Source of the DNA: JANLSE01 sp038214135
GTDB taxonomy: Bacteria; Chloroflexota; Chloroflexia; Chloroflexales; Roseiflexaceae
NCBI GenBank assembly: GCA_038214135.1
Contig: JBBQSD010000007.1
Location: forward strand, 32,309-96,308
DNA: 64,000 bases
Reading direction: 5' to 3'
Positions within the stretch are counted from its first letter, which is position 1. Each line of letters begins with the position of its first letter. The translations under genes were made by a program, and so were the position numbers. This document shows positions 1 to 9,689 of this stretch, in pieces. Under the pieces are notes generated by a model. That model was not told the origin of the DNA and ran no database searches. It worked only from the letters and a program-made list of their open reading frames with translations.

Positions 1-1557
1 CATGGTTCCACTGCGGCGAGCCGCTCGTGCGCTCCGGCGTGATGCTTGTTGATCCTGATTGACGAGGTAATCGAAACGGCGTAGATAGGCCTTCCCAAGT
101 GAGGCGTTTCCAATCTGAAGATAGGAAGCGCCAAGATAATAGAGTGCCTGGGTATGGCGCGGGTTGCGGCGCAGTACTCGTTCGAATAGTGGAATTGCCT
201 GTGCCGGTTCCATCAACTCTTTGTAGCATAACCCAAGCATAAAGTTCGTCTCAACATCTTCTGACCATTCGCCAAGAACCTGAGTAAATTCCTTAGCAGC
301 CAGATCGTAACGCCCACGGCGAATATACATGTAGCCAAGATCATAACGAAGTGAATGCGCTTTTGGTGCTAATTCTACTGCCTTGCGCCAGGCAGCCAGT
401 GCCCAGCCCTCCTGCCCAAGTGTATTGTACATAAAGCCAAGCAAATAGTGGGCCTGTGGGTCGTGCGGAAGCAGTTGGACAGCTCGTTCGAATGCGCGGA
501 CGGCTGGCTGGTGTTTGCCCATATCGTAGAGCAGTTTGCCCATGTGAACAAACAACCGGCCATCGGTCGGATGCAGTTTGGCACACTCAAATACGACGTT
601 ATAGGCTTCTTTCAGCTTGTTCTGAAGTTTCCACAGAGCGCTCATCCGAATGCGCGCCTCAACATAATAGCTATCCTGGGGTGGGATCTGTGCATAGATC
701 TCCATTGCCTGATCCAGACGGCGACCGCGTGCGAGGAGATTACCAAGTAGATAGCGCGCCGCATGCTCTTGAGGCCGCCACTGCAGCAGTGCCCGATAGA
801 TCCGCTCGGCCTCTTCAGCATAGCCCTGCTGTTTCAGATCATTGCTCAGCCGATAGTACCACTGCGCCACTTCCTCTTCCGAACGATGGACGAGATCATC
901 CTTTTCGTCCAGATACTCGGGCGAGATGAATGTTGGTTCAACACGCAGCGCCTCGGTGAAGCAACGCTGTGCGAGTTCGTAGGCACCATGGCTCTGGTGC
1001 ATCAAACCCATATAGTAGCGTGGTTCGGCGGCTTGTGGGCGCGCATTGCATGCCTGATCATAATGGATATAGGCTCGCCCTGCATCATCGAGGCGTTGGT
1101 AGGAACGCCCCAACGAAAAATGGGCTTCGTACAGGCGCGGGTTGTGTTCGAGGGCTTCCTTGAAGGCCGAGATCGCTCGCTCAATCTGGCCGCGAGCGGC
1201 AAACGCGACTCCAAGGTTATAATGGGCCTCCGCCAGATGCAGATCCGTCTGCACTGCTTCCAGATATTCGCGCAGCGCGCTTTCCCAATCCTCCTGAAAG
1301 GCCAGCGCATTACCGATATACAAGTAGATGATCGCCCGCTCGCGATCATAGATTTGGGCGCGTTCCTCACCATCAATATAGGCAGCGATCAGTGCTTGTT
1401 TGAAGTGCTCGATCGCATTGAGATAGTCGGCGCGCAGATATGCTCGAATGCCCTGACCAAATGCAGCACCCAAGCGGGTCCCTGCCATAAAACGTTCGCT
1501 CCCCGAGAACGTATCGAGATCGAGTGGCATAAAGCTAAGGGGCTCGTTAACGGTCAT
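1..1557 (-). CDS. Tetratricopeptide-repeat protein (partial, C-terminus outside window)
   Basis: The frame is open from an ATG at 1557 to the window edge, giving the first 519 residues of a longer protein. The translation begins MTVNEPLSFMPLDLDTFSG and then consists almost wholly of 34-residue helical repeats with TPR signatures such as AEAHYNLGVAFAARGQIERA and PQAHYLLGFMYNTLGQEG. TPR arrays scaffold protein-protein contacts; no catalytic domain is visible in the part present. The start was chosen because GGGAG lies about 9 bases upstream and the gene begins 22 bases after the phosphatase gene, so it is probably the last visible member of the chemosensory operon. Its partner proteins are unknown. 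It could assist localisation of the array or of a motility apparatus, but that is inference. Confidence 0.8.
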   Translation of the reverse strand, partial: MTVNEPLSFMPLDLDTFSGSERFMAGTRLGAAFGQGIRAYLRADYLNAIEHFKQALIAAYIDGEERAQIYDRERAIIYLYIGNALAFQEDWESALREYLEAVQTDLHLAEAHYNLGVAFAARGQIERAISAFKEALEHNPRLYEAHFSLGRSYQRLDDAGRAYIHYDQACNARPQAAEPRYYMGLMHQSHGAYELAQRCFTEALRVEPTFISPEYLDEKDDLVHRSEEEVAQWYYRLSNDLKQQGYAEEAERIYRALLQWRPQEHAARYLLGNLLARGRRLDQAMEIYAQIPPQDSYYVEARIRMSALWKLQNKLKEAYNVVFECAKLHPTDGRLFVHMGKLLYDMGKHQPAVRAFERAVQLLPHDPQAHYLLGFMYNTLGQEGWALAAWRKAVELAPKAHSLRYDLGYMYIRRGRYDLAAKEFTQVLGEWSEDVETNFMLGLCYKELMEPAQAIPLFERVLRRNPRHTQALYYLGASYLQIGNASLGKAYLRRFDYLVNQDQQASRRSARAARRSGTM

Positions 1558-1579
1558 GGTTCGCTCCCGACTCTCCATC

Positions 1580-2734
1580 TTATTGGCGATATTCTTCCAG
1601 CGCCAGTCGTAGTTGTCCATGGAGTTCACGCGTCAGGCCACGCCCAAAGCGGGCCTGCGATTCACGGATGAGTTCTGGAAGCGCAATTGCCCAGATTTCA
1701 GCAGTTTCGCTATCGGCAGGTGCCGGGAGTGCCTCCCAGAGTTGCTCGGCGCGCTCCAGGCCAAGCACTTCCTCGGCCAGTTCGCGCAGTTCGACGCCAA
1801 TCTGAACCAAGCGCCGACGAATAACAACTACCGTTACATCATCAGATTGGTAGCCCTCACTCCAGGCGCGCACTTCCTGTAATAGCACTGCCATCAGTGC
1901 CCGTGGCCGCAAGCGCTCGTTGCGTTGGAGCAACTGCTCCAGCCGCTCATATCCAAATAATTCTTCGGCCTGATTGGTTGCCTCAATAACGCCATCGGTA
2001 TACAGCAACACGGTTTCCCCTGGCGCAATTGTGGCACCGATCTCATCATATTCGCTCTCGTGATCAACACCCAATGGCAAGCCCGAGATTTCAAGCTCGC
2101 CAACATGGCGATTGATCATGATCGGATAATTATGCCCAGCATTGGCGACACGCAGAATGCCACGCTTTGTATCGAGTGTGGCATATAACATCGTTATCAT
2201 CCCCTGTGGAATCTCACGCAGCACCGAGCGATTCACCGCAGCTAATGTTGGTCCTGGCGCTTCATCACGGCGCGCCTCGTGTCGGAAAACCGTGCGCGCC
2301 ACTGCCATGCGCAACGCTGCTGGCAGCCCTTTCCCCGAAACATCAGCGATCATGAGTCCATGCAGCCCGTTTTCGAGTGGCAAGAAATCATAGAGATCCC
2401 CACCAAGATCGCGAGCCGGCAGCGAGATGGCGCTCATCTCCCAACCAGGTAAGCGCGGCACTGCCTCCAACAACAGGCCCTGCTGGATATCGCGGGCCAG
2501 GCTGAGTTCTTGCTCGATCTCGGCCTGACGCTTGAGATCATCGGCCTGACGCTTCAGATCTTCAAGGCTCACAGCCGCAACCGTGGGAGGAATACTAGGT
2601 ACCACAATCCGTCCACGCCGGAACCACGCAGTCCCCGTGTGCCCGATTAGTGTAGCGCGCTTCTGATGTTGATGCCGATGGTGATGTTGATTAATCATAC
2701 TACTTAAGATAGTAAAAGGGTCGTACGATACCAT
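1580..2734 (-). CDS. SpoIIE/RsbU-type PP2C serine phosphatase
   Basis: 384 residues. After about 80 residues of low-conservation sequence, with a short helical repeat (LKRQADDLKRQAE) before it, comes a PP2C-type SpoIIE domain. It has the acidic metal-binding positions DLGGDLYDF, ADVSGKGLPAALRMA, LLYTDGVIEATN and SDDVTVVVI in family order. These Mn/Mg-dependent phosphatases usually dephosphorylate anti-anti-sigma-type proteins or serve as response-regulator outputs. There is no GAF, PAS or receiver domain in the same chain. About 85 residues follow the catalytic core and are not recognised. The gene starts 10 bases after cheR, so it probably shares the chemosensory transcript and may be an output or side branch of that pathway. 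No STAS or RsbW-type partner lies in the window. Confidence 0.88.
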   Translation of the reverse strand: MVSYDPFTILSSMINQHHHRHQHQKRATLIGHTGTAWFRRGRIVVPSIPPTVAAVSLEDLKRQADDLKRQAEIEQELSLARDIQQGLLLEAVPRLPGWEMSAISLPARDLGGDLYDFLPLENGLHGLMIADVSGKGLPAALRMAVARTVFRHEARRDEAPGPTLAAVNRSVLREIPQGMITMLYATLDTKRGILRVANAGHNYPIMINRHVGELEISGLPLGVDHESEYDEIGATIAPGETVLLYTDGVIEATNQAEELFGYERLEQLLQRNERLRPRALMAVLLQEVRAWSEGYQSDDVTVVVIRRRLVQIGVELRELAEEVLGLERAEQLWEALPAPADSETAEIWAIALPELIRESQARFGRGLTRELHGQLRLALEEYRQ

Positions 2735-2744
2735 GTACGCCCTT

Positions 2745-4247
2745 TCATTCGCTTATCCCATGTGCGAGGCGTCGGATCTGATTCTCGCACGTCTCACGCA
2801 ACCATGCGACAGCCACACCATCGATCAGTATATCAGGCGGATGTTCGCGTAGCTTCCATAGTGCGCTACGATACTCGCGGCGGGCCTGTTCGGTTTGGCC
2901 AAGCTGCCGATGGGCAGTTGCGAGATGATATGAAATCAGTGCCGAATCTGGCCGCAGATAGCGTGCTCGATCAAGTTGTTGGATTGCCAGCCGCCACTGC
3001 TCTTGTCTGCTATAGACTATCCCAAGCAGCAGATAGGAATCATCGTTGAATGGATCAATATCGATGGCGCGTAGTGCCTCTGCCTCGGCCAATTCCAGCT
3101 CGCCGCGATCCGCGTGCGCCCGCGCCGCCAGGCTGATCGCCTGTGGTGCAGAAGCCGATTGCGGCGCGATATGGCGCAGTACATCAAGGGCTTCACTCAA
3201 TTGGCCTGTATTGATCAAGCTCCGTGCCTGATCGAGAATTGCCTCATCGGTTGGCTGCTGCGGTGCAGTAACCTTGGGCTTGGGCCGCGTAGCCCTGGTT
3301 ACTGGCGAGCTATTCTGTTCAGCCTTGCGCGATGGCGGTTTTATGATTTGCTTTGGTTCGGGTACTGGTGCTGTGTTCTCCGCCTCCTTATAGTAAACGT
3401 ATGCACCAGAGATTTCTCGGGCACGAAAGCCATTGAATACATTCCAGAGTGTTTCGGAGAAGCCCAGGAACAGCAGCCCATCCGTTGGCAGGAGGTTATA
3501 GAACTGTTCGATCAACCGCCGGCGGGCCGCATCCTGAAAATAGATTGTCACATTCTGGCAGAAGATCGCATCAATATGGCGCAACTCTGCTGGAAATGGA
3601 TCGAGCAGGTTCATTTGCTGAAAACGTACCAGCTGCCTTGCAGCAGCGCTAATGCTATAGCTCTCGCCGCGTGGCTCGAAATAGCGTGCGAGTAGCTCGG
3701 CGGACAGGTGTTGTAGGGTGCGTCCGCGATATATTCCAGCCTGAGCGCGCTGGAGCGCTGCTTCGCTTAGATCGGTGGCAATAATCTCAATTGGGCGCGG
3801 CGGGGATGGGCCAAGCGACTCAAGCGCAGTGATTGCGATCGAGTAGGCTTCTTCGCCACTTGCACACCCAGCACTCCAGATCCGGATTGGCCGAGTTCCA
3901 ATTTTCCTTCGATGTATCTCTGGTAGCAACACATCCTGCAACGCACGCAGATGTGGCCGGTTACGAAAGAAAAACGTTTCATGGTTCAGAATGAGCTCGA
4001 TCAATCGCTGAAGTTCGTTCTGGCCATGCGGCCCGTGCAGTAGTTCCAGATAGTGATCCAGCGTTGTTCCGAGGGTCGCCAGGCGTTGGTTCAGGCCATT
4101 GCTCAGGATGCGCCGTTGGCCTGGATCGAGAAAAACGCCGCCATAGCTGGCCAGCCTATCGCGAAACCATTCAAACTGAGCTTGCGTCAGAATATCCCTT
4201 GAATGTGTCCGCGACTGTTCGTCGGGTGCGATCTGCACATCTCTCAT
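2745..4247 (-). CDS. cheR: CheR-type chemoreceptor methyltransferase with C-terminal TPR
   Basis: 500 residues. Residues about 20-280 form a CheR domain: an all-helical N-terminal part, the segment NHETFFFRNRPHL, the SAM-binding motif IRIWSAGCASGEEAYSIAI, and the late motif IDAIFCQNVTIYF. CheR transfers methyl groups from SAM to receptor glutamates, giving adaptation. A Pro/Lys-rich linker (about 295-335) leads to three or so TPR units (about 340-480), as in Myxococcus FrzF-like or Pseudomonas WspC-like CheR-TPR proteins. The start codon overlaps the end of cheB by four bases (ATGA), a sign of translational coupling. The cognate receptor is most likely the MCP of the same operon. Confidence 0.93.
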   Translation of the reverse strand: MRDVQIAPDEQSRTHSRDILTQAQFEWFRDRLASYGGVFLDPGQRRILSNGLNQRLATLGTTLDHYLELLHGPHGQNELQRLIELILNHETFFFRNRPHLRALQDVLLPEIHRRKIGTRPIRIWSAGCASGEEAYSIAITALESLGPSPPRPIEIIATDLSEAALQRAQAGIYRGRTLQHLSAELLARYFEPRGESYSISAAARQLVRFQQMNLLDPFPAELRHIDAIFCQNVTIYFQDAARRRLIEQFYNLLPTDGLLFLGFSETLWNVFNGFRAREISGAYVYYKEAENTAPVPEPKQIIKPPSRKAEQNSSPVTRATRPKPKVTAPQQPTDEAILDQARSLINTGQLSEALDVLRHIAPQSASAPQAISLAARAHADRGELELAEAEALRAIDIDPFNDDSYLLLGIVYSRQEQWRLAIQQLDRARYLRPDSALISYHLATAHRQLGQTEQARREYRSALWKLREHPPDILIDGVAVAWLRETCENQIRRLAHGISE

Positions 4248-5407
4248 CGCGAACCCCCTGATGCACGTACAGCAGTGCCAACCCTGTGGCGCACCAGATC
4301 AACAAGCCGTACTGCAATATGAGTTGGCGGGAGTACTTCATCCACAGCAACAAGCTGCATTGCGGCCTTGGGCATGCCAAAAATCGCACAACTCTGCTCA
4401 TCCTGTGCAATGGTGTGGCCACCACAGCGCCGGATTGCCAGCAGCCCAAAGGCACCATCACGTCCCATGCCCGTCAGCAATACGCCGATTGCATCGGCTG
4501 CGAATATTTCGGCAGCTGCTTGCATGGCAATATCAATGGATGGCCGCTGAATCAGAAGCGGCGATTTCGTCAGATGGATCGTTCGTTCGTTTGTGATCAT
4601 GATATCGCGCTGATCCGGCGCTACCAGAACGATTCCCGGGCGGATCGGCAGCCCTTCTGTGGCTAGCACAACCGGCAGCGCGCTAGCACCCTGTAGCCAT
4701 TCAACCATTCCGGTGCTAAACCCTTCGGCAATATGCTGAACAATCAGGACGGCTGCTGGCAGATCGGCTGGCAGATCCGTCAGAATGCGATGAATGACAC
4801 GCGGCCCACCAGTGCTGGCACCCATCACAATCAGTGGAAATTGGGTTGGCTTGGCAATAGATTGCCGCACGACGGCAAATTCATCCGGTATTGGGCGCAG
4901 CCTGTTTTCTGGCTCGATCACAACTGGCTGATTTGGTGCGATATGGGCCTGCCTCCCGGCCTCGTTCAGCCGCCGCCGCCCCCGCAAATGTGTGACAACC
5001 TTGACTCGTGATAGGATCTTGATCCGCCGAATAAGATCACGGGTGGCTCGCTCGATCAGCGCTGGATGACTGCCAGATGGCTTTTCGACGACTTCCAACG
5101 CACCAGCTCCAAGCATTTTGAAGGTGATATCAACCTCGCCGCTTGTCAGCGATCCCGTGAGCACCAGGATCGGCGTTGGGCAGTATGCCATCAGATGTTC
5201 GGTTGTGGCCAGCCCATCCAGGCCAGGCATCAGAACATCCATTGTCACAAGATCGGGGCGCAGCGATTCCACAACCCGAATTCCTTCATGGCCATCACGA
5301 GCCTCGCCAACAACCTTGATGGTGGGATCATGGGCAAGCATTGTGGTGAGCATGCGCCGCATCAGAGCTGAATCATCAATAATCACAACACGAATAGGAT
5401 TATTCAT
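4244..5407 (-). CDS. cheB: CheB chemoreceptor methylesterase/deamidase response regulator
   Basis: 387 residues with the standard two-domain layout. The receiver domain (about 1-125) has the acidic pair at DD11-12, the phospho-acceptor D57 in VTMDVLMPG, and the following PGLDG. The methylesterase domain (about 190-380) has the catalytic triad S198 (GASTGG), H225 (VQHI) and D317 (GMGRDGA). CheB removes receptor methyl esters when phosphorylated by CheA and so counteracts CheR encoded immediately downstream. The linker (about 130-185) is Arg-rich and poorly conserved. The gene lies 33 bases after the cheY-like gene. All key residues are present, so activity is expected. Confidence 0.95.
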   Translation of the reverse strand: MNNPIRVVIIDDSALMRRMLTTMLAHDPTIKVVGEARDGHEGIRVVESLRPDLVTMDVLMPGLDGLATTEHLMAYCPTPILVLTGSLTSGEVDITFKMLGAGALEVVEKPSGSHPALIERATRDLIRRIKILSRVKVVTHLRGRRRLNEAGRQAHIAPNQPVVIEPENRLRPIPDEFAVVRQSIAKPTQFPLIVMGASTGGPRVIHRILTDLPADLPAAVLIVQHIAEGFSTGMVEWLQGASALPVVLATEGLPIRPGIVLVAPDQRDIMITNERTIHLTKSPLLIQRPSIDIAMQAAAEIFAADAIGVLLTGMGRDGAFGLLAIRRCGGHTIAQDEQSCAIFGMPKAAMQLVAVDEVLPPTHIAVRLVDLVRHRVGTAVRASGGSR

Positions 5408-5440
5408 AGAACGCTCGCGACATGGGCAGAGCAGTCATGA

Positions 5441-5803
5441 TTAATCCATTTCGAGAATAAGCTTCACCCGATTTGGTAAGTTCAGTAGATCGAGATCCTT
5501 GTTGAGATAATCATCAACACCTGCCTCGAATGCAGCACCCTTATCATCACTTGAGGTTAACATAATAATGCGTAGATCGTCAAGCTCTGGGTCATTGCGG
5601 AGCCGACGACAGACCTCATAGCCATCGATTCCGGGCATATGCAGATCGAGTACAAGCAGATCAGGCACTTCCTGTTCAATCTGCAGCAGGGCTTCTTCAC
5701 CGCTATGAGCGAGGCGCACCTGATATTGATACATCTCAAGGCGCATTTTGACAATATCCGTGACGAGGCGGCTATCATCGACGACCAGAATCTTGGCTGG
5801 CAT
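5441..5803 (-). CDS. CheY-like single-domain response regulator
   Basis: 120 residues, one receiver domain only. Visible landmarks are the acidic pocket VVDDS (residues 8-11), phospho-acceptor D53 in LVLDLHMPG, the conserved Thr in IIMLTSS and the Lys in YLNKD. Its place between cheA and cheB makes it the natural CheA phosphorylation target. Without flagellar genes its output would be a surface-motility system such as type IV pili or gliding machinery, or the adjacent SpoIIE phosphatase; this is inference. There is a 92-base gap from cheA, the longest within the operon, so an internal promoter is possible. Confidence 0.9.
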   Translation of the reverse strand: MPAKILVVDDSRLVTDIVKMRLEMYQYQVRLAHSGEEALLQIEQEVPDLLVLDLHMPGIDGYEVCRRLRNDPELDDLRIIMLTSSDDKGAAFEAGVDDYLNKDLDLLNLPNRVKLILEMD

Positions 5804-5895
5804 GGCGACATCCTTTAGTCATGACCGCAAAGCGGAGCGACAATCGTGAACCGACAACAGGGCCAACCCAGGTGCTCGGCCTGTTCAGGGTTCAA

Positions 5896-8166
5896 TTAGC
5901 CGCCAAGCAACTGGCGGATCGTATCAATCAGGTTGCTCTGGTTGAACTGGCTTTTCACAATATAGGCCTGTGCGCCGGCTTCTAGCCCTCGGCGGCGGTG
6001 GGTTTCGGAAGCGAGGCTCGTGATGATAACGACTGGGAGATCAGTTTTGTTCAGATCAGTGCGGATACTTTGGGTGAGCTGAAATCCATCCAGGCGTGGC
6101 ATCTCCACATCAGTAACCACTAAATCGTAGGGATCTGCGCGTAGTTTGTCAAGAGCATCTATGCCATCAACAGCTGTTGCAACATCGTAACCAGCCGAAC
6201 TGAGAATGCTGCGGATCAGTTCGCGGGTTGCAAATGAATCATCGGCAACCAGCAGGCGTTGGCGGCGCTGGATTACATCGGCTTGTGATGGAGCCGCCAA
6301 CGCCATCCCGCGCGTCATCTGGGCGATTGTCAGTGGGTTGAGTAGCAGGATCAGCCGCCCATCGCCAAGCTGAAACCCACCACTATAGCGTCGTTGGCGC
6401 TCCATCAGCGGGCCAAGTGGTTTGATCACAACTTCGCGCTCATCGAGCAGCCGATCCACCAACATGGCGATTGGTCGCGTTGCCGTGCCGATCAGCAGTG
6501 CCGGTGTTCGGGAAGCATGGACATGGCGGGCATGAGCGACGCCAAGGAGTTCGTCCAGCCGCAGGAGTGGCGTCAATCCCTCTGGGCGCGGCAACATCGC
6601 CCGACCTTCGATCGTCCGAACGCGCTCTGGCCGTACCCAGACGACACCATGGCAGCCAGAGGCTGGTAGGCCGAATAATTGATCACCAACTTCGGCCAAC
6701 AGCACACGGGTGGTCACAAGCGAGAGTGGCAGGTTCAGGGTGATCGTTGATCCCTTGCCAAGCTGCGATTCGATCTGAACCTGGCCGCCGAGTTCAATCA
6801 TATTGGTGCGAACGACATCCATCCCAACGCCGCGCCCAGAAACATCGGTGATCATGCGGGCGGTACTGAACCCTGGCATGAACACTAACTCAATCGCTTC
6901 CTGGTTGGTCAGCACGCCAACAGCCTCACTACTCAGCAGGCCTTTTCGGATTGCTGCCGCGCGGGCTTGTTGTGGATCGATGCCGCGCCCATCATCGCGA
7001 ACTATAATCTGGGCGAAGGTGCCTAACGCCTGTGCTGTTATCGTCACGGTGCCCTGGCGTGGCTTTCCGGCGCGCTCCCGCTGATCTGGTGGCTCAATTC
7101 CGTGATCGATGGCATTGCGGAGCAGGTGCGTGAGTGGATCACTGAGTGCCTCAATTGCCTTCCGGTCTAACTCAGTTGCCTCGCCATGCAATTCCAGTGC
7201 GACCTCACGACCAAGCTCATGGGCGAGCTCACGAACGGCGCGTGGCAGATTGCTGAATAGTGTACCGATCTGTAACAGCCGTGCGGCCATCACTTCCTGT
7301 TCCAGATCCTCAACGATCTGTGTTGACTGGTTGGCATACTGGCGGAAGCGTTCCAGCACTCCGTGTGTTAGCGTATTCGCCTGCTTGCCGGTTGTGAGTG
7401 CATCATTGAGGTAGCGGTCGATCACCTCGCGCTGTGTTGCCGAAAAGCGCATGCGGCTCAGTTCACGTTCGAGCGAGATGAGCGAACGGCTCTGCTGGTT
7501 GATCAGGTGCGTCAGTTCAGCTAGATTCTGCAAATGTGCAGCATCTGTCTGATCGCCGATTTTGAGTTCACCAGCCAGGTTCAACAGCCGATCCAGCCGA
7601 TCCACCCGCACTCGAATCGTTTGCCGAACAGCGGCTCGATTGGTGCGTGCTGTATTGAAGGGCATGGGTTCGACTGGTGCAGCCGGGCTAGCATTCGCCT
7701 CCTGGGTCTGAATAATTGCTGCTGGCTGTTCCGCTGATTCGTCATCTGCCTGTGGTTTGTTCTCCTGCTCTGGATTTGTTGGATTAAGATTGCGGCCAAG
7801 CGAACGCGCCAGTGCATCAGCATCAATTGTGATCGGTACACCATCAACGACATTATTCACCAGAGCCATAATCGCATCGCCACCGCGCAACAGATCATTG
7901 GTGAGCGTGCGGGTGAGTGTTCGCTGGCCTTCGCGTATAGCACCAAGAATGTATTCACATGTATGGGCAATGCGGCTGATTGGTTCCAGCCCAAGCAGCC
8001 GTGCGGAGCCTTTGATCGTATGCATCGCCCGGAAGACTGCATCAATCGTTGATTTGCGCTGCTCCCCTTCCAGGCCAGCCTCAAGAGCAACCAGCCCATC
8101 GTTGAGGGCGCGCAAATTCTCGACAGTCTCGTCGCGGAACTGAATATAGAAGGTCGTCAGATCCAT
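5896..8166 (-). CDS. cheA: CheA histidine kinase fused to a receiver domain
   Basis: 756 residues. An Hpt domain (about 1-110) carries the phosphorylatable H49 in AMHTIKGSAR. A variable Ala/Glu-rich stretch follows (about 125-185). A dimerisation region (about 190-310) precedes the HATPase core, with N-box LLRNAIDHGIEPPDQRE and G-boxes DDGRGID and GRGVGMDV. A CheW-like regulatory domain (about 500-620) follows, and a C-terminal receiver (about 635-756) has the acceptor Asp in VVTDVEMPRLDG. CheA-REC hybrids are typical of pili-linked or alternative chemosensory systems (PilL/ChpA, FrzE). No separate CheY-binding P2 domain is evident. The start ATG lies 3 bases after the MCP gene. Confidence 0.94.
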   Translation of the reverse strand: MDLTTFYIQFRDETVENLRALNDGLVALEAGLEGEQRKSTIDAVFRAMHTIKGSARLLGLEPISRIAHTCEYILGAIREGQRTLTRTLTNDLLRGGDAIMALVNNVVDGVPITIDADALARSLGRNLNPTNPEQENKPQADDESAEQPAAIIQTQEANASPAAPVEPMPFNTARTNRAAVRQTIRVRVDRLDRLLNLAGELKIGDQTDAAHLQNLAELTHLINQQSRSLISLERELSRMRFSATQREVIDRYLNDALTTGKQANTLTHGVLERFRQYANQSTQIVEDLEQEVMAARLLQIGTLFSNLPRAVRELAHELGREVALELHGEATELDRKAIEALSDPLTHLLRNAIDHGIEPPDQRERAGKPRQGTVTITAQALGTFAQIIVRDDGRGIDPQQARAAAIRKGLLSSEAVGVLTNQEAIELVFMPGFSTARMITDVSGRGVGMDVVRTNMIELGGQVQIESQLGKGSTITLNLPLSLVTTRVLLAEVGDQLFGLPASGCHGVVWVRPERVRTIEGRAMLPRPEGLTPLLRLDELLGVAHARHVHASRTPALLIGTATRPIAMLVDRLLDEREVVIKPLGPLMERQRRYSGGFQLGDGRLILLLNPLTIAQMTRGMALAAPSQADVIQRRQRLLVADDSFATRELIRSILSSAGYDVATAVDGIDALDKLRADPYDLVVTDVEMPRLDGFQLTQSIRTDLNKTDLPVVIITSLASETHRRRGLEAGAQAYIVKSQFNQSNLIDTIRQLLGG

Positions 8167-8169
8167 GTG

Positions 8170-9675
8170 TTAACGCCGTTGTCCAGAATCGGTAGCCGAG
8201 AGGCCATGCAACCGATTGGCGATTGCCGTCAGGCGTTGGGCTGAATCCTGTACTTGGCGAGCACCAGCAGCGGTACGGCGGGCAACATCGGCGATCTCGC
8301 GCATCGTCTCGACGACCTGTTCGCTGGCGCTTTGCTGTTGGGCCGTTGCGAGGCTGATCTCCGATCCGCTCTGGGCGGTTCGCTCGGCGACCATTACAAT
8401 CTCATTCATCACTTCGCCAGCGCTATGGGCCAGCTCAACGCCACGCTCAACTTCCTTGCCACCTTCTTCTGCTGCCAGAACCGCCGAATTGGTTGCCTTC
8501 TGGATTTCGGCGATCACGCCCTTGACCTCTTTGGCGGCGGCCAGGGCGCGATTAGCCAGGCTCTTCACTTCTGCTGCGACAACAGCGAAACGGCGGCCAT
8601 GTTCACCAGCACCAGCCGCTTCGATGGCAGCATTCAGCGCCAGCAGATGTGTTTCATCGGAGAGGTCGTTGATCAGATCAATAATCTCGCCAATCTGCTG
8701 CGAGCGCTCACCCAAATTGAGCACCCGCGCCGAAACATCCTGCATGCGCGAGCGAATCCGATCCATCGCCTGGATGCTCCGGTCAACGGCATCCTGGCCT
8801 TCACTCAGGTTTTCCAGTGTGCGCTGTGATGCCTCGGCAACCTGTTCGGCTGCTAAGGCGATCTGGCGAGCTGTCGAACCAAGTTCCTCGATTGTCGTGC
8901 TAACCTCTGAAACGGCGCTGGCCTGTTGGGTTGCGCCACCGGCCTGTTCGTGGGAAGAACTCAACAATTCGCTGGCCGATTGGGCCAGATCGCTGCCGAG
9001 TTCAACCTGCTGAATATTCTTCTCCATCAGCCGCTGGTTGGTGCGGAACAGTTCTTCGGCCTGTGCTTCACGTTGAGCGACAAATCGGGCCGTGCTGCTC
9101 GACCAGATCAGCGCCAGATAGCCAATCAGGCCAGTCGAAGCAACCAGAAAGATAGCGAATGAGATCAGGCGTATAGTTCCATTGGTGATATTCAGGGGCA
9201 CAATCAACCCGGAAGCCTCGCCGATCGCGGCAATTAAATAGAAGATAATCCCTAGTATGAACAGCCGCACAACATCGCCGGATCGGCCAAACATGCCTGC
9301 TGCAACAATCGGGAAGGAATAGCCGATAATGGCTGGCCCGGTGATCCCGCCTGCCATATAGTTGAGGGCTGCCACAAACACCAGCGTTCCATACAGAAAG
9401 ACGCTGGTTGCCAGTTCGTTGCTGCCCATACGAACAGCCATTGCCGTTGCACCAGCGATGATAACCACAATCAGAATAATGGGGATGGTTGTGGCAACCA
9501 GGCTGCTTGGCATGATGCCGATCAGTGACAGAATGGCAAACAGAATCGCTCCGATTGTGACAGCCCCGGCGAATGCGAGTGCAAGGCGTACAAGCAACCG
9601 CGCGCGATCTGTCTCGCTGCCTTGTAGATCGGCTGCCAGCCCCAAGAACCGTGAGCTACGAACGAATTGCCGCAT
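8170..9675 (-). CDS. Methyl-accepting chemotaxis protein with integral-membrane sensor
   Basis: 501 residues. The N-terminal about 205 residues contain roughly six hydrophobic helices separated by very short loops, so there is no sizeable extracellular ligand domain. Residues about 225-500 form the long coiled-coil signalling domain with the hairpin-tip signature (LALNAAIEAAGAGEHGRRFA, VVAAEVKSLANRAL). No clear HAMP domain lies between membrane and signalling parts. It would sense a membrane-associated or energy-linked signal and control CheA through the two CheW proteins upstream. It is the only receptor in the operon, so CheR and CheB probably act on it. Confidence 0.92.
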   Translation of the reverse strand: MRQFVRSSRFLGLAADLQGSETDRARLLVRLALAFAGAVTIGAILFAILSLIGIMPSSLVATTIPIILIVVIIAGATAMAVRMGSNELATSVFLYGTLVFVAALNYMAGGITGPAIIGYSFPIVAAGMFGRSGDVVRLFILGIIFYLIAAIGEASGLIVPLNITNGTIRLISFAIFLVASTGLIGYLALIWSSSTARFVAQREAQAEELFRTNQRLMEKNIQQVELGSDLAQSASELLSSSHEQAGGATQQASAVSEVSTTIEELGSTARQIALAAEQVAEASQRTLENLSEGQDAVDRSIQAMDRIRSRMQDVSARVLNLGERSQQIGEIIDLINDLSDETHLLALNAAIEAAGAGEHGRRFAVVAAEVKSLANRALAAAKEVKGVIAEIQKATNSAVLAAEEGGKEVERGVELAHSAGEVMNEIVMVAERTAQSGSEISLATAQQQSASEQVVETMREIADVARRTAAGARQVQDSAQRLTAIANRLHGLSATDSGQRR

Positions 9676-9689
9676 AATAACGGTTGCTC

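Noticed and set aside
763..1671. 302-residue plus-strand open frame
   Set aside because: It is opposite the TPR gene and the end of the phosphatase gene, whose minus-strand translations have clear family motifs.
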